DNA of 64,000 nt from Mansonella perstans. Lineage: Eukaryota > Nematoda > Chromadorea > Rhabditida > Onchocercidae. The notes below the pieces were generated by a model. The model did not search any database. It saw only the letters and a list, made by a program, of their open reading frames with translations, and had not been told where the DNA came from. Of the stretch, positions 1 through 12,400 are shown piece after piece (the first letter of the stretch is position 1; the number at the start of each line of letters is the position of its first letter). Position numbers and translations under genes: made by a program. The stretch spans positions 62,001 through 126,000 of the forward strand of contig JBAMDO010000157.1 of assembly GCA_037074765.1 (NCBI GenBank), written 5' to 3'.

Positions 1-174
1 TTATTACTTAGGCACTGAGTTATTTTCCCATTAAAGATTTACTGAGACAAATAATTTGTATAAATGCAATTTTTGAAAAAATGATAAACGCTTTGAAATC
101 CTAACTATTCAGCTAAATAAGAGAAACGCGTCACATACAGAGGATACAATCGATCCAAGAATATGAAAAACACT

Positions 175-2672
175 TTAATTTTCAAACAAATATTGAAGAA
201 ACTCATACACAGAGTTAATAATACCCCATGATAATAGCGACCTGAAATACATAAGAATTGGATAGGGATTGTTTAAAGAGCTCGAAAGCACTGAATTTCT
301 GAATATTTTATCAATCACCAAAAGCGTCACCAAGCTAAACCTCATTTTCGCAAAAATAGGAATAAACGAATATGCAACAACTTCTCCACATCCTACAATT
401 TTGCTTGAACTCCCGGTTCTTACTGCACAACTGAGTTGCAGTGGAATTATGCCAGCTCGTTCCTACGTTGTGACCTGTGCCTCATTCACATGGCTCAGAA
501 TTCTGGGATTATGATAGCGTCATACTCATGTCGGAAACACGGACCAAAGTGTCGTCATTGCCATGAAATCACAACTTACATGGGACCGAACTTCTACACC
601 AGGAGCAACAAGTCACAGAGGAACCAGTACACCATTCGAACACGTAACATACCATCCAGTAGGTGGTTCCCAACTGATGACCCAGTGGTAGCATGGTAGT
701 ATAAAAAATAAGCGGTAGCTATTTTCTTTTCTGTTTTTTTTGTGCTATACCTTGATTCGTTAATAAAAGAAATGAAGTTAGAATCACACTGATGAAAATC
801 AAATTGAGTTTCTGTCAAAAATGTTTCGTTTTATATTACATTATCCAGGTTTAACTCATATATTAGAAGTTTTGATCTAAGTTTATTTTCAAATTAATAG
901 AATCTAATTGTTTCGAATCTTGCCGTTCCTGTTACAAATCAAAAAGCTAAAATGATCTGTGGGAAGGTTGGGAATACTGGTATGAATTACAAGAGAGCCT
1001 TCTATACAACAGAAATACCTTGTGTAGTTGAGAGTGATTCCACGAAACAATTCCTTGACCGAAGCATTCCTTTCGATCCAAATGATTTGAAATGCTGCCA
1101 AAGCTGATAAAAATGGACTGTTTACAGTGTTCTGCATTCTCTGCTTAACCACATTTAACGGAAAGAAGAGTGATGATATAGAAGCACCAAGTACAGCACC
1201 CGATATGAAATCACTAATAAATTTCATCAACTGTTCCGGTGTCCTAAAAGAGAACCAATACTTTATTGCTTATTTCTTCACAATAAGAATTAAATAATTC
1301 CAATTCTTTCAACCAACTCACTTATTGCTGATGTATCGAGATATGTATTGCTGATCACAATTAATAACTAAATCACGAAATGGTTCCCTAAGCGTGAAGA
1401 AAAGTACGTTACTTGATCCATTTCTCAACAACACAACTGTGAATCCACGATACAGTTCTTTTGCTCCAATCTAAAATGAATAATGAATAGTTATCATAAC
1501 TCACATATGCTAAGAACAAATTTATTGTTGATATTTTATGAATTCCCTCAAGAAATGTAGATAAAATCCATTTCTTACTGTTCCGAAAACTTTCTCAAAT
1601 TCGAAACATATAAAAACACAATGAGTTAAATAAAAGATTTTAAAACAAAAAGAGTATTTATATCTCTCTGATATCAAACAAACATTTGACAATTTCTGCC
1701 AATGGTTATTGATGAAAAAAATAACTAATATATACTCATCCTACGACGTACTTGGAAGTTAGAACGATAAAGACCATTTCTTTTAATCTTGAATTGTATT
1801 TAAAATAGTAAGTTATAGCTGAGACGCAAAATTACCTTAGCAAGCTCTTTGAAAGCATGAAATGTATTTTGATAACACTGATTGTACTTTGGTGATTGCA
1901 AAAGGACTTGCGTTCGCTCGAACGGGCATAAAATAGCCTCAACCGCACCAGCTAAAATGCTGAAGTGTGATATATTTAAACTATCTGTATTAACAATGAT
2001 GAATGCTTATTTTGTAACACAGAAAAGAAGACTTCCAAAAAACTGCAAAATCAAAAACATAAATTCCATCTTTGCGCTATAAAACACAAACAATACAATG
2101 TCTTGAAGCTTACTAACCCATAAATGCAGCAAATGCAAAGCACGCAACACGCGTTCGCTCTGCCTGACACTCCGAACAACCAAAATAACGATGGAATTTC
2201 TCAAACATTCCGAACATTATTGATCGTGTCGTTGTTCGTTGTATAAGAGGTGGAAGTACTCCTCTGTATAACATCCAACTACCTTCATTTCTAAGCTGAA
2301 AATACGTCGTCTTTATACTTAAGGTATCTAAAAAGAGAGTAATTCATAAATTAATATAGTGACAGCTGATCCCACATTCAAGATGTAGTGAATGAAATTT
2401 TGTTATAAATTAATAAAACAAATACTTACTGAGAATGTATCAGTCTAATCAATTTTTATTTTTGATAAACTTCTTATTTTCTTAAAATTAATGATAGTAT
2501 TATTCAAAATTAGCTCTCAAAAATAAAAACTAACCTGCTCAAAAACTTCTTTTGCAGAAATGCCTTGTAGCTGTTGACGGAATATTACTTTATTTTGAGG
2601 ATATAATAGCAAAGTTTCAACTAAACCTGCACCCCATCCAGCGATGAAATTTTGATATTTTTCTTTTTGCAT
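175..2672 (-). CDS. SLC25A51: SLC25A51/52-type mitochondrial carrier (NAD+ transporter family), complete
   Basis: Predicted inner mitochondrial membrane carrier. The human family members SLC25A51/52 import NAD+ into the matrix. Six exons join in phase: 2535-2672, 2118-2295, 1836-1951, 1322-1470, 1019-1243 and 175-241. The product is 290 aa against about 297 in human. The three carrier-repeat signatures are degenerate, as in this subfamily: YPQNKV (repeat 1), CPFERTQ (repeat 2) and FPLNVVK (repeat 3), instead of the usual Px[DE]xx[KR]. Further family landmarks are FRQQLQG, LYRGVLPPL, RNGSSNVLFF and FRGITLNYTR, followed across the last intron by SLLSWGIINSVYEFL. The last exon is only 67 nt and lies beyond a 777-bp intron. 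The 1019-1243 exon also reads on into intron sequence as a false C-terminus. The start is the ATG giving MQKEKYQNF. Transport of NAD+ is inferred from family membership. Confidence 0.9.
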
Positions 2673-4287
2673 TGCATTGAAAAAGTCACTTTATAATTCT
2701 TCAGTGAACATAGTCTAAAAATGAAAAAAAAAATAGAGAGAACAGACAATATATGTTTTATAAGTGTGAACAGATTTGTTCAATTCTTCTCAATTTTTAA
2801 CGAACGAAAAAAAATTTCAATTTATGTTAAAAAAAAAAAAAAACAGAAATCATCACATCTTTTTATTATAATGTAGAAAATACAATTGCAAAATATATTT
2901 AAGTTAACAATGATTATTGAAGAGTTTAAGTTATTAATTAGTTAAGAATTAGATCATTAAATAAAAAAAGAAATGCAAATATAATAATATTTTTGAAGGT
3001 TCATACACAATTGTACATTATATGCAAGCGATGATGCTGTATTTAATACGGTCACAACTCTCAAATCTTTGCACAAATTCAATTTTGTTTACTAATTGGA
3101 GTGGAAAATTTCTGAATTTTTCTAGATTAATAATCATGTAATCTTAACTCTAATAGCTTTATAAATGGAACAAATATTAAAGTGAATAAAGGAAAATGTT
3201 TAAGTGATTTGGTCAATTGGACAAACAATGTTCAATGTATCAAACAACTTTAGTGTTCAATGATATTCATTGCAATACATTTACGTGTATCTGGCTAGAT
3301 TCATTATCAAATCATATTACTCTATTATGGATATCAGAAATCACTACATGCATAAAACAACCGTTTGAATAACACGGCTACCTTTCACGAACAAGTAAAT
3401 GTAGCAAACCATTCTCCAATAGCTGCTAGTTGAAACACTGGTTTGCAGCAAATATCATTGCAGTTTGCTATGAACACAGCGAATATCACACAGTTTTGCT
3501 GTATGTATTTTACTTTACGAGGAAGGAAGTTCTATTGTTTACAATTGTAATTCTGGTTTACGGATGCAGCAAATGAATCGTCATGACATTCATGAAATGA
3601 GAATTGAAAAATGTAGAATTTCCCGTAGAAAAAACAATGCCATCGCAGGTGCTGGGAAATAGGTCTATTTTGGTGCAAAATACCAGAAATAAAGCGCGCC
3701 CCAACTTTAAAATCAAAAATGACGTAACAAGCCTAGGTCTATTCTAGGTCTATTCTCGATTTTATATCATGAAGTCATACATAATACATAATAGTTTCAT
3801 TTCGCTGGTTTTGTTTAAATTTTCACAAATCATAGGAGAGTGTGGTAACCGTGCTGACCAATAAATTCAGTAATTTAACACTTATATTTAATACTCGTAG
3901 TGATATCACTGAGGAATTGTGCAAGCAGATTTTTTGGAACAAAATTGATGCGTCAAACACGTCAGAAATCTTTGCATGACAAACAAACATAATATTCAAT
4001 GTTCAAATTAGACAATAATCAAAAAATATACAACATATAAACAAATAAACAGTATAAAATAAGCGTGGAAACATGGATAGTCATCATTAAAGATTTGAAT
4101 CATCATGAAATAAAACAAAAGTATGCTGAAACAGATCTACTTTACCAAATTAAAATGTCACATTGATGGTAGCAGATAAAAACCATTTAGTTATCAAGAA
4201 ATTCACCATAAAAGCTACATAAGATCTCTAACTGGAAAATATGTATAAATGGCTGAACAGAAGCGAGAATGAGTGATTGAAGACACA
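2673..4287. other. Intergenic spacer between two minus-strand genes
   Basis: About 1.6 kb of AT-rich DNA between the NSE2 3' end and the SLC25A51-like start. It has poly-A tracts (about 2729 and 2829) and a short direct repeat of AGGTCTATTCT near 3742-3765. I see no convincing exon on either strand. It would hold the carrier promoter and the NSE2 3' UTR. Confidence 0.5.
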
Positions 4288-5571
4288 CTAATCTCTAAGA
4301 TGATCATAAAATTTCGGGAATGCTATCATATCGCACATTGTTAAGGGCTTCTTATTTGGACATCCCGAAATAGGACACACACATAACAGACGTCGTTTCT
4401 TGCATTCGCCAATATTAGTTAGCACCGATTCTCGATCATAAGCATGCTTACAGATCTAAAAAAATTGCACAGCTGAATATTGCACAGCATGCTGTCAGCT
4501 TAGTTCTGGAAAGTGAACTAAATACGAAAACAAATGATAGCAGTATCGGCTGATAAAAATCAGTGATGCAGTATGCGACGGAAGTTATAATATCATGATA
4601 TGGCATTGTTACCGACAGCCACCTGGTGATGGAGTGATCATGTACCTTATTCTGCACTGGAACTTTGATGTCCTGTTTAGTGTAAGACTGGGAATGATCA
4701 CGTACCTTATTCTGCACCGGATCTTCGATGTCCTGTTTAGTGTAAGACTGGTAACGGAATGGTCACATACCTTATTCTGCACCGGATCTTTGATGTCCTG
4801 TTTAGTGTAAGACTGGGAATGATCACGTACCTTATTCTGCACCGGATCTTCGATGTCCTGTTTAGTGTAAGACTGGTAACGGAATGGTCACATACCTTAT
4901 TCTGCACCGGATCTTTGATGTCCTGTTTAGTGTAAGACTGGGAATGATCACGTACCTTATTCTGCACCGGATCTTCGATGTCCTGTTTAGTGTAAGACTG
5001 GTAACGGAATGGTCACATACCTTATTCTGCACCGGATCTTTGATGTCCTGTTTAGTGTAAGGATCTTTTCTCGAGTAATAAATCTTGTCGACCTCAACAG
5101 TGATACTTGTGTCTATTTTTTCGTCTTTTCGCAACGCATCTATCTTATCCGCCGCTTCGCCTCGTTTATTCGGCTGTTCACAGCCAATTTCATCTGTCCT
5201 TAACATAAACAGATGAATTAAATTTTAAACTGACTGAATTTGGAATTTCCTTTAAGAAATTTCAGGAAATATTAGGATTTTTCGGCATTTTTCGAGAACC
5301 TTTATAAGCAATTGAAAAGCAACCGTCTCTTGAAGCGATCTCGTGATGTCTTTATCGCTTTATCGCTTTCATAGTCTTGTATCTCCTTCAACACTTCCAT
5401 CTCCATAGTTGCATCTCGATCTAACTGATCAATATAATCCAGCAAATTATGCATCCGTTCATCCCAACCGTTGTGTTCGATATTTCGTTTAATCGATTCT
5501 ACCACATCAAGTAATCCATTCATGCTTTCTTGCCATCGTCTCATTTCTGTTAAGGCTTTCTTACAGTCCAT
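4288..5571 (-). CDS. NSMCE2: NSE2/MMS21-like E3 SUMO ligase of the SMC5/6 complex
   Basis: SUMO E3 ligase subunit of the SMC5/6 DNA-repair complex, identified from its SP-RING. Exon A (about 5325-5571) starts MDCKKALTEMRRWQES and is predicted helical, like the N-terminal SMC5-binding region of the family. Exon B (5021 to about 5195) ends YYSRKDPYTKQDIKDPVQNK. Exon C (4288-4455) starts ICKHAYDRESVL and contains CVCPISGCPNKKPL and the stop. Joined in phase, B and C give the SP-RING with zinc ligands C-x-H then C-x4-C, as in human NKVCGHTY...CPQIGC. The product is about 200 aa (human 247). The A/B junction is my weakest point: a donor after ACG at about 5325 and an acceptor at about 5195 keep the frame. 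The B-C intron (4456-5020) contains a tandem array copied from the end of exon B. Any of its seven donors could reach exon C in frame. Confidence 0.82.
4623..5062 (-). repeat. 125-bp-period tandem array made of NSE2 exon end plus splice sites
   Basis: On the minus strand a 42-nt block encoding SYTKQDIKDPVQNK is present seven times: 5021-5062 (true exon end; its first bases differ), 4956-4997, 4896-4937, 4831-4872, 4771-4812, 4706-4747 and 4646-4687. Copies are separated alternately by 23-nt (4998-5020, 4873-4895, 4748-4770) and 18-nt (4938-4955, 4813-4830, 4688-4705) spacers. The period is therefore 60+65=125 bp. Every spacer begins GT and ends CAG on the minus strand. Blocks alternate ATCAAAGAT and ATCGAAGAT in step with the spacer type, so the 125-bp pair was the amplified unit. 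The distal copy (4646-4687) and its trailing 23-nt spacer (4623-4645) are the most diverged. Confidence 0.95.
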
Positions 5572-6233
5572 TCCTTCCCTTTAACAGGTTAACCATTTTA
5601 CACCCGCACCAGCTATCTGGAACATTTCCATTCTTCCAACTACCGCAATATATTCCGTGTTGGGATTCTATTTGAAAGGCCGTGTTAAAAGTATAACGAT
5701 CTGTTAAAAGTATAACGATCATTGAAATGACGTCCAATAGAGAGTGATAAGAGAGTGTGGGCTAGCAGTGATAGTTATAGATCAAGTTGGATTTGGTTGA
5801 TGAGAGGTTAACAATCACACGTATCTGTGGGATATTTTTAGTTTATCGTGAAATTTATTCTCTTCTTTCTAAATCTTTGTATAAACATTGAATTTTACGG
5901 ATTTCACGTATATTTCAAACGTGATCACTTTTTTTAGTCAATGAATTTGTTACAACAAATAGAAAGATGATATGAATTACAATTGAATAAGCACCGATGA
6001 GGAGTGCAGACTAAAAGCTCTCCTTTTTTTCATTTATCTCTCTTTACGCTCCTATCAATTTTAGTTTTCAGAATTTTTTTAGTCATTGTTCCGTAATGCA
6101 ATGCAATGTAATGATAATAATTATTTCGTGAATTTTTGATTAATTTCAGAATTTCTCATCAGTTTTGAATTGCTCCTAAAAATCCTTCACTGTGGCTCAA
6201 TCAGTGAAGCGTGCCAAACTTAGCCATTCTGCC
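5572..6233. promoter_or_regulatory. Shared divergent upstream region of NSE2 (-) and DCN1-like (+)
   Basis: The two start codons are head-to-head, 662 bp apart, so both promoters or trans-splice leader regions must lie here. No TATA-like element can be assigned with confidence. A 19-bp direct repeat (listed separately) sits inside. The promoter role is inferred from gene orientation only. Confidence 0.4.
5684..5720. repeat. Two-copy 19-bp direct repeat
   Basis: The sequence GTTAAAAGTATAACGATCT occurs at 5684-5702. It is repeated directly after at 5703-5720, with the last base changed to A. It lies in the intergenic region between the divergent NSE2 and DCN1-like genes. Confidence 0.9.
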
Positions 6234-9014
6234 ATGAACAAACTGAAAACTGCTCAACGAGACAAGGTTGATTATTCAAAACAAACGAATTTTGGTTTCC
6301 ATGACTTTATCATCCATTTACACCATCAATAGTTAATTTAGGAAGGCAAATAAATTTTCAGATTTTCTGGTATTGTTTTATTACGCAAAATTTATTCAAA
6401 GGATCGCGTTTCTTTTTCATGATATTAATACTCGTAGCTGTTATGAATTTCGTATCTTTATGATCGAAAACAATTGAAGATGTTCAATGGCTTATCAGTG
6501 AATAAAGGAGTGAATTACTGATTTGAATAATCAGCATGGATGGTGCTATCCAAGATATGAATGACAATATATCTGTTTTTTGTAAATATTATTGGCTAAA
6601 ATTATTGACGGAAGGTCCTAAACGTATTTTTAAGATAAAGTGCATTTCCGTTGGATATTGTAGGAATAGACAACGGCTAGATGATCTAGAAATGTGGATA
6701 AGTTCCAAACAGACGGAGAAGGGAGTGTCGCTAGGCTAGTTAAGGCACGACATTTCAGAGATCAATGTTCTGCCTTATCTAGCATGGATTAGTAGCATTC
6801 CTAGTATTGTATGGAATGATCAGCTTTTTGCGGAAATCTTTTCTAACAAAGAGCTGGTTTGATTTGAAAAGTATCCATCAACTAACTGAGAACAGAATGG
6901 ATTAAAAGCAAATCTGTCCCAAAACTTGCATTTGCTATACTGGCTTCAAGTCATAATTGTAAATCAGCCAAAACCCGTGGAAGGACTTAGTCTTGCTTTG
7001 AATCATTTCTCAGTTTTGGTTCTGAGGGTTATTACCATTGACATTCACAAAACGGGTCACATAGTGGTAATTATGCATTAAAATTTTCATGTTTCAGGTG
7101 CGAAATTTTATGCAGTGGACACAGAGCAATGAAAAAACGGCAATTAATTGTTTGAGCAGTCAGAATTGGAATCTGGAATTAGCTTGTGATGCTTATTATC
7201 AGAATCCACAATTGTATATGTGTATGGCAGATAGGGTTGATCAAAGAAGTCTTCATGCTTTTTTCCTCAAATATGCAAATAGTACTTTTTTTGATTCATT
7301 TTGCTTACTGAAGCTACAGTTTTGGAGTACGAAAATTACTTACTAATTATTGTAATTTCTTCATAAAATTATGAGTTTGAATTATATTACTCTGCATCGT
7401 GTTACCTTGACAATTAGTTTATTTTAATACCATTCTGGGATTGACGCTGCGTAGCGGAGTATTTCGCAAATTATTCTTATTTGTTAAAGATATTGGTCAA
7501 TTTGCAGATAGACAGGACAGTGATCCATCATGTATCGGTCCACATGGAATGCTGCGTTTCTTGACAGATCTCGGTTTAAATCCTGCTGATCGAAATGTTC
7601 TGATATTAGCCTGGAAATTCAAAGCAAAAACGCAGTGCGAGTTTACTTGGGAGGAATTTAGTAGCGGTCTCAACGAGATGAAGTATTTGCATTGATCGTA
7701 AAATTTTTTTATCTATTCTAAAAGTTGTGGATTCAGTCCGCAATGAGTTATAGAATATTAATGGGTGATTTTTAATCACAGATTCCTTATTTGCTTTTAA
7801 GAGGAATATGTTATGTTCTGTAAAAAGAAGGAATAAGTAGTCAATGCCTCATCCCTCAAATTACACTGAACTTTAACATGGCAGTCGCTCATCTTACGGG
7901 ACTTTACTCTCATAAAACTAACGGACTTTCATTAAGGTAACTTCGTTATATGCAGAAGATATAAATAAAGTGTATTATTATCAGTCACTGTCCTTTAGGT
8001 GATTTAATGAACTCTATTCAAGCTAGAAATGTTTAGCTGAAGATTTAAAAAACTTCTTTTTACCGATTAAGTTTTACGAACTGGTTTCAAATAATTTTGC
8101 TTTTCTGCATGGGGTATGTCATCTTTTTCAGAGTAGATTCTTTGGAGAAATTGAAAGCAAAAATACCAACGCTAAGTGAGGAACTCAGGAATCCTATCAG
8201 TTTTCGAGATTTTTATCAGTTTACTTTCAATTACGCCCGTGCATCCCCGCAGAGGACATTGGGTAAGCTCTATAAAATGTTTATGGCTTACTGTGACTTA
8301 ATGCTTACCGATTAGGTTTTTTTTTTCTGCATTAAAATTTGTGTAAGATTAAAGTGTTTAATTTTATCCTAAATTAAAGTCAAGTTTTTGAATTCTTCCT
8401 CACGCAACATTAGTTCCTGCCATCAGTTCTAGCTACATTCAACACTGACCAATGATAGAGGCAAAAATGGTGTAGAAGACCTATGCTGTCATTTTTTTAA
8501 CTTAAGATATATTCATCTGTTGAAATTTTTTAAGCTAATAATTTTTCTTTATTCTAGAAGTGGAAACAGCGATTGCATATTGGGAAATTGTTTTTGGTGG
8601 CAATTTCGGTTATCTTCCTTTATGGACTAGTTTCCTTCGGGAAAAGGTTCTGTTTTTTATTTTGAAATTTTTGTGCTAGATAGTTTTATTATAGACCATC
8701 AAGGGAAGCGTTGATTTGACATCTGTAGTCAGCTGGACTTGAAACTGTAACCAGTCATGATGAACTTTGTCACATTTTCAAGTTCTTTCCTTGGAAGATG
8801 ATTTGCCTTTCTTTTTTTGAATGGTAAAGCTTGCAAATCACTAGCTTACTTTTCACTGCAGGAAGTGAAAAGCATACCGCGTGATACGTGGAATTTGCTG
8901 CTGGATTTTTCTTTGACGATTGCACCAGATTTCAACAATTACGATGCAGAAGGAGCATGGCCTGTTTTGATCGATGAGTTTGTAGAATATGCAAGAAATA
9001 AAATACTGTCATAG
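6234..9014 (+). CDS. dcn-1: DCN1-like protein (cullin neddylation co-E3), complete
   Basis: Promotes NEDD8 transfer from UBC12 to cullins. Six exons join in perfect phase: 6234-6266, 7098-7281, 7508-7682, 8132-8262, 8558-8646 and 8862-9014. The product is 254 aa, close to human DCUN1D1 (259). Exon 1 encodes [11 protein letters not shown], a hallmark N-terminus. Exon 2 carries the UBA-like domain ([24 protein letters not shown]). Exons 3-6 carry the potentiating-neddylation domain: [41 protein letters not shown], then [11 protein letters not shown] and [20 protein letters not shown] near the C-terminus, where the family has its cullin-binding surface. An 831-bp first intron separates the 11-codon first exon from the rest. 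The gene is divergent from NSE2 and convergent with the CUB-like genes. Confidence 0.96.
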
Positions 9015-9382
9015 TCCCGTCCGTATTAGCATTCTTTTTCCAATTCTCACCTTATGATTCCTTGAATTAAGCTGTTTTGAGCTTAATTTGTGGAAGACTG
9101 TACAAAAACCTGACTCACAGAGAAGTTCATGTGATTTCAGCGATTTGGGAAGTTGTTCTGTTTATTGCTGTATGTATTTTAAAGATTTTGAAAGTGGTAG
9201 CAGTGTTTTTTACGTGTTTTGTTCACATAACATTCTTTTTTTTGAGACATTGTCACTTTTGAATTGTCATTTTTTGAATGGCGAACTTCGATTATTTGAG
9301 GTAGTTTTGTATCTCGAAAATGGTCAAAGAATTACCATAAGCTTTCTGTAAATGTAGTGATGTTCTGTGAATCCATTGTGAA

Positions 9383-9388
9383 AATAAA
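9383..9388 (+). terminator. Candidate polyadenylation signal for the DCN1-like gene
   Basis: AATAAA lies about 370 nt after the stop codon in otherwise non-coding DNA. The open frames at 9077-9351 carry no recognisable domain and fit a 3' UTR better. The signal hexamer is common in AT-rich DNA, so this is tentative. Confidence 0.4.
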
Positions 9389-9479
9389 CTTTCATTCAAG
9401 GCAGTTCTCAAACACTTCATTTATTTTATGTTACAGTTTCTTCCTTACCTTTTTGCTCAAGTATTTTTTAATTGTTATA

Positions 9480-12400
9480 CTTAATAGTAGCGTTTCCAAT
9501 AAGCTTTGATAACTCAGCATCACGAGCATCGTTTCAGCTGTATTGCGTAATAAATCTGTGAAAATTTTAACTGCGCTGGTGCTGCAAATTGATTTATCAA
9601 GCAATATGATTCAGCGATCGGTCTGTTTCAATACACACGTCTTCATTCAATTCAGGGAAAAATTATAATAAATTAGTATTTTTTAGAGAAGTGCGCTGCA
9701 CACTTTGAACTGTTCCAATTCTAAGAAATACTTTTTGCATCAATAATTTGAAAAGATGACGAAAAAGGGAAGCATGAAACAAATATTTTAATTCGCCTAT
9801 CGATTATATTGTTACCATCGAAAATAACCAGTATATCGTTGTTAGGTTCAAGAGCTACTTCAATGATATTTGCAGTAACAATGTATCGCTGTGGTGCGGT
9901 TATCAGGTACTGGCATTTCATCGAATTGCAGTAATGATCAGGATAGTCCGATGATTTCAGTTTTTTCCATAGACCGTTCTTCGCTTCTAGTTCCAAACAG
10001 CCACATTCACATACTGAACTGTGCTCAACAAAATTTTAATTAAAGAATCCTAAATGTAAATCTGAGAAAACTTGAAATTTCACTAACACTTGCTCAGTCT
10101 TCATCTTTTACGCTGCATTTTTTAAGCAAAAATGGAACTAAAAATTTTTAGTTTTGAGCTGAAATTCCAAACAACCCTTTTATTGCAATAAAATGATAAT
10201 CAGTAAGGTGATAATAATATCTGTACAAAAACTCTTTTGTGCTTTCTAATGGAAAACAAATTTTTTGTTTGTTTAAAGACTTCAGGTCATTAAACTTTTA
10301 CTTAACTTTAATAAATACGAAAACAAACTTGATTTCCATTTGTAACCAAAATCAAGCTAGGCAGCTTGCCTGTTGATATCAAATGCCAAGTGATACCAAA
10401 TCATTATTTGTGTATCGTTAGTTACTTCTTCTGTTCAACTTTGAGCTAACGTTGGTTCGAAACTATAATTTTTTTTCGCAAAATCTGTTGCAGCTATTTG
10501 TATGAATATTATAGTTTACTACAAATTTCAATTCAGAAATATTACAACTTTAGGTTGAACGCGTAGTTTGAACGCGCGCAGCCTATTACGGAACTTAACA
10601 ACTAGTAAGTTATTTTTAGATTTATGTGCAGCTTCCAATGATGTTATTCACTAAGTCAATATATTCTTACGAGATACAGAACACAACTAGTTGGTGTTAA
10701 TGTCTGTGGTATTGCTATGTACATCAATTTTCAGCAACAGAAATAGTAATCAGTGGTGGGAAAATAAACGTTTGGAAGAACAATGGCAAAAATATTTGCA
10801 AAAATACTAGTTCAACATATGATGAACTGGACGAATGAATTTCAAATTTAGGGTTACGCTTATACTCAGGAAAATTTTCTAAAAATTTATATGTAGCATA
10901 CACAGTAATATCTCGTTCATTGAGATGTGAAGGAATAATATTGTATTTATTTATGTTTGTTAGCACCTCCAGAAATTCTTCACTCTTCACTCTACCAGTC
11001 GTATGCGATTCGTATCCAAAACCTTTAATAAATAAACTATTAGGCGCAGTATTTGCCATTAAAACTATTTCAAACATTCTGTCAATAAATAAAAATTACA
11101 TTTCATTACAAATGACCTTTACTTTACAGATTAGAGTTTACAGTTATAGGATGATTAAACTGCAGGAAGCAGTCTAGAAAGCCACAATCCACAGGTGAAT
11201 TAAATGAAAACGTTCCCGCTGATGATGAAAATTCCAGTGGTTGTGCTCCACCTTTATATCAACAATTTAAATTTTAAACAATTTTGAGCATCTTTTTCAC
11301 TTCTTAAAAATCACTTTTAAAGTCTTTTGGTTTAACTATATATTACGATCCATTTTCTTGTCTGCCTTTTTCATATATGTTTGTTATTTCCTTTGTAAAT
11401 TTTATAAGTTAAGCGATTTAGCAAGAAAATGTAATTACCATCTTTCTTTTGCATGGCGCTAATAGTCATATTAAAGCCACTATTTGTAATCGTTGAATAT
11501 TTTTTTGTAACACGGCACTTTCTCCGTAGAATGTAAAAAATCTGTACAACTTGTCAATAAATCACCAATGCGGCTGCAACATTTATTTAAACTTCAGTTT
11601 GCTGAAGATATTATATCTGCTGTTTTCTTGTGTTAGTAATAGAAATAAATCCAATCTTTACGTTTTTTAAATATCTTTTGTAAATGACCATTAAAACATT
11701 TATAAAATGACTAAAAGACAGGGAGGTGATCTATAATTCCAGCAGGAAGGAAGAAAAAGATATGAGCGGATAAAAATGACAGTTGGTGACAAAGCAGCTA
11801 ACATTTGTAACTTTTTTCTTGCTTATTACGAATAAATTGCTGAATATTTATTGATGTCATGAAATAAGTGCAAAAAATGCTTGCGAAGCGGAAGCACCAA
11901 TGCTAATTAAAGTGCTCTACAAGTGATAAAAAAATGCAAATACTAGTTATTTTATGATATTAACGATAGCTTTCCTGGCAATCATAATAAAGTGTGATTG
12001 CATTTGTCACCAAAGTGAATCGTTTTGCATTATACCTTACCAAATGTTTGGATGAATGCTTCGATTTGTCCAAAAAGTGAATGAAGTCTTAACCGTGTTC
12101 TAGACTGAACGTATAGATTTCCGCTAATATTGCATTATGCTGCATAGAACTGATAGCATACTGGTCAAACTGAAGCTTCGTTTCACAATCCAGTCTATTA
12201 CAGTATTGAAGAGGAAATGCTGCTGAATGATCAATTCGAATGGTATAACTTTTTGGAAAACATTTGCATGCTAAACAATAAACACTTTTTATTCTTTTGA
12301 TCGCCAAATAATAATTTACATTCAAAGAGTATGGAAAAGTAAAAGTATCACAAGAAAATCAAGCTAATGGCCTAGAACTATCAAAGATAATTGAAACTCA

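Noticed and set aside
269..699. Plus-strand open frames of 81 and 87 residues
   Set aside because: They lie antisense in the last intron of the SLC25A51-like gene and show no domain.
4623..5020. Genuine 18- and 23-nt introns between each 42-nt block
   Set aside because: Splice dinucleotides are perfect but the length is below what nematode spliceosomes are known to remove. Kept as an array inside one larger intron, with skipped-site splicing as the testable alternative.
4448..5206. Minus-strand repeat-containing open frames as a repeat protein
   Set aside because: The 23-nt spacers shift the frame at each 125-bp unit, so no single frame reads through. The real coding content is the first copy joined to 4288-4455.
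6536..6739. 67-residue plus-strand frame in DCN1-like intron 1
   Set aside because: Exon 1 (6234-6266) and exon 2 (7098-7281) join directly in phase and match the family; the frame between is intronic.
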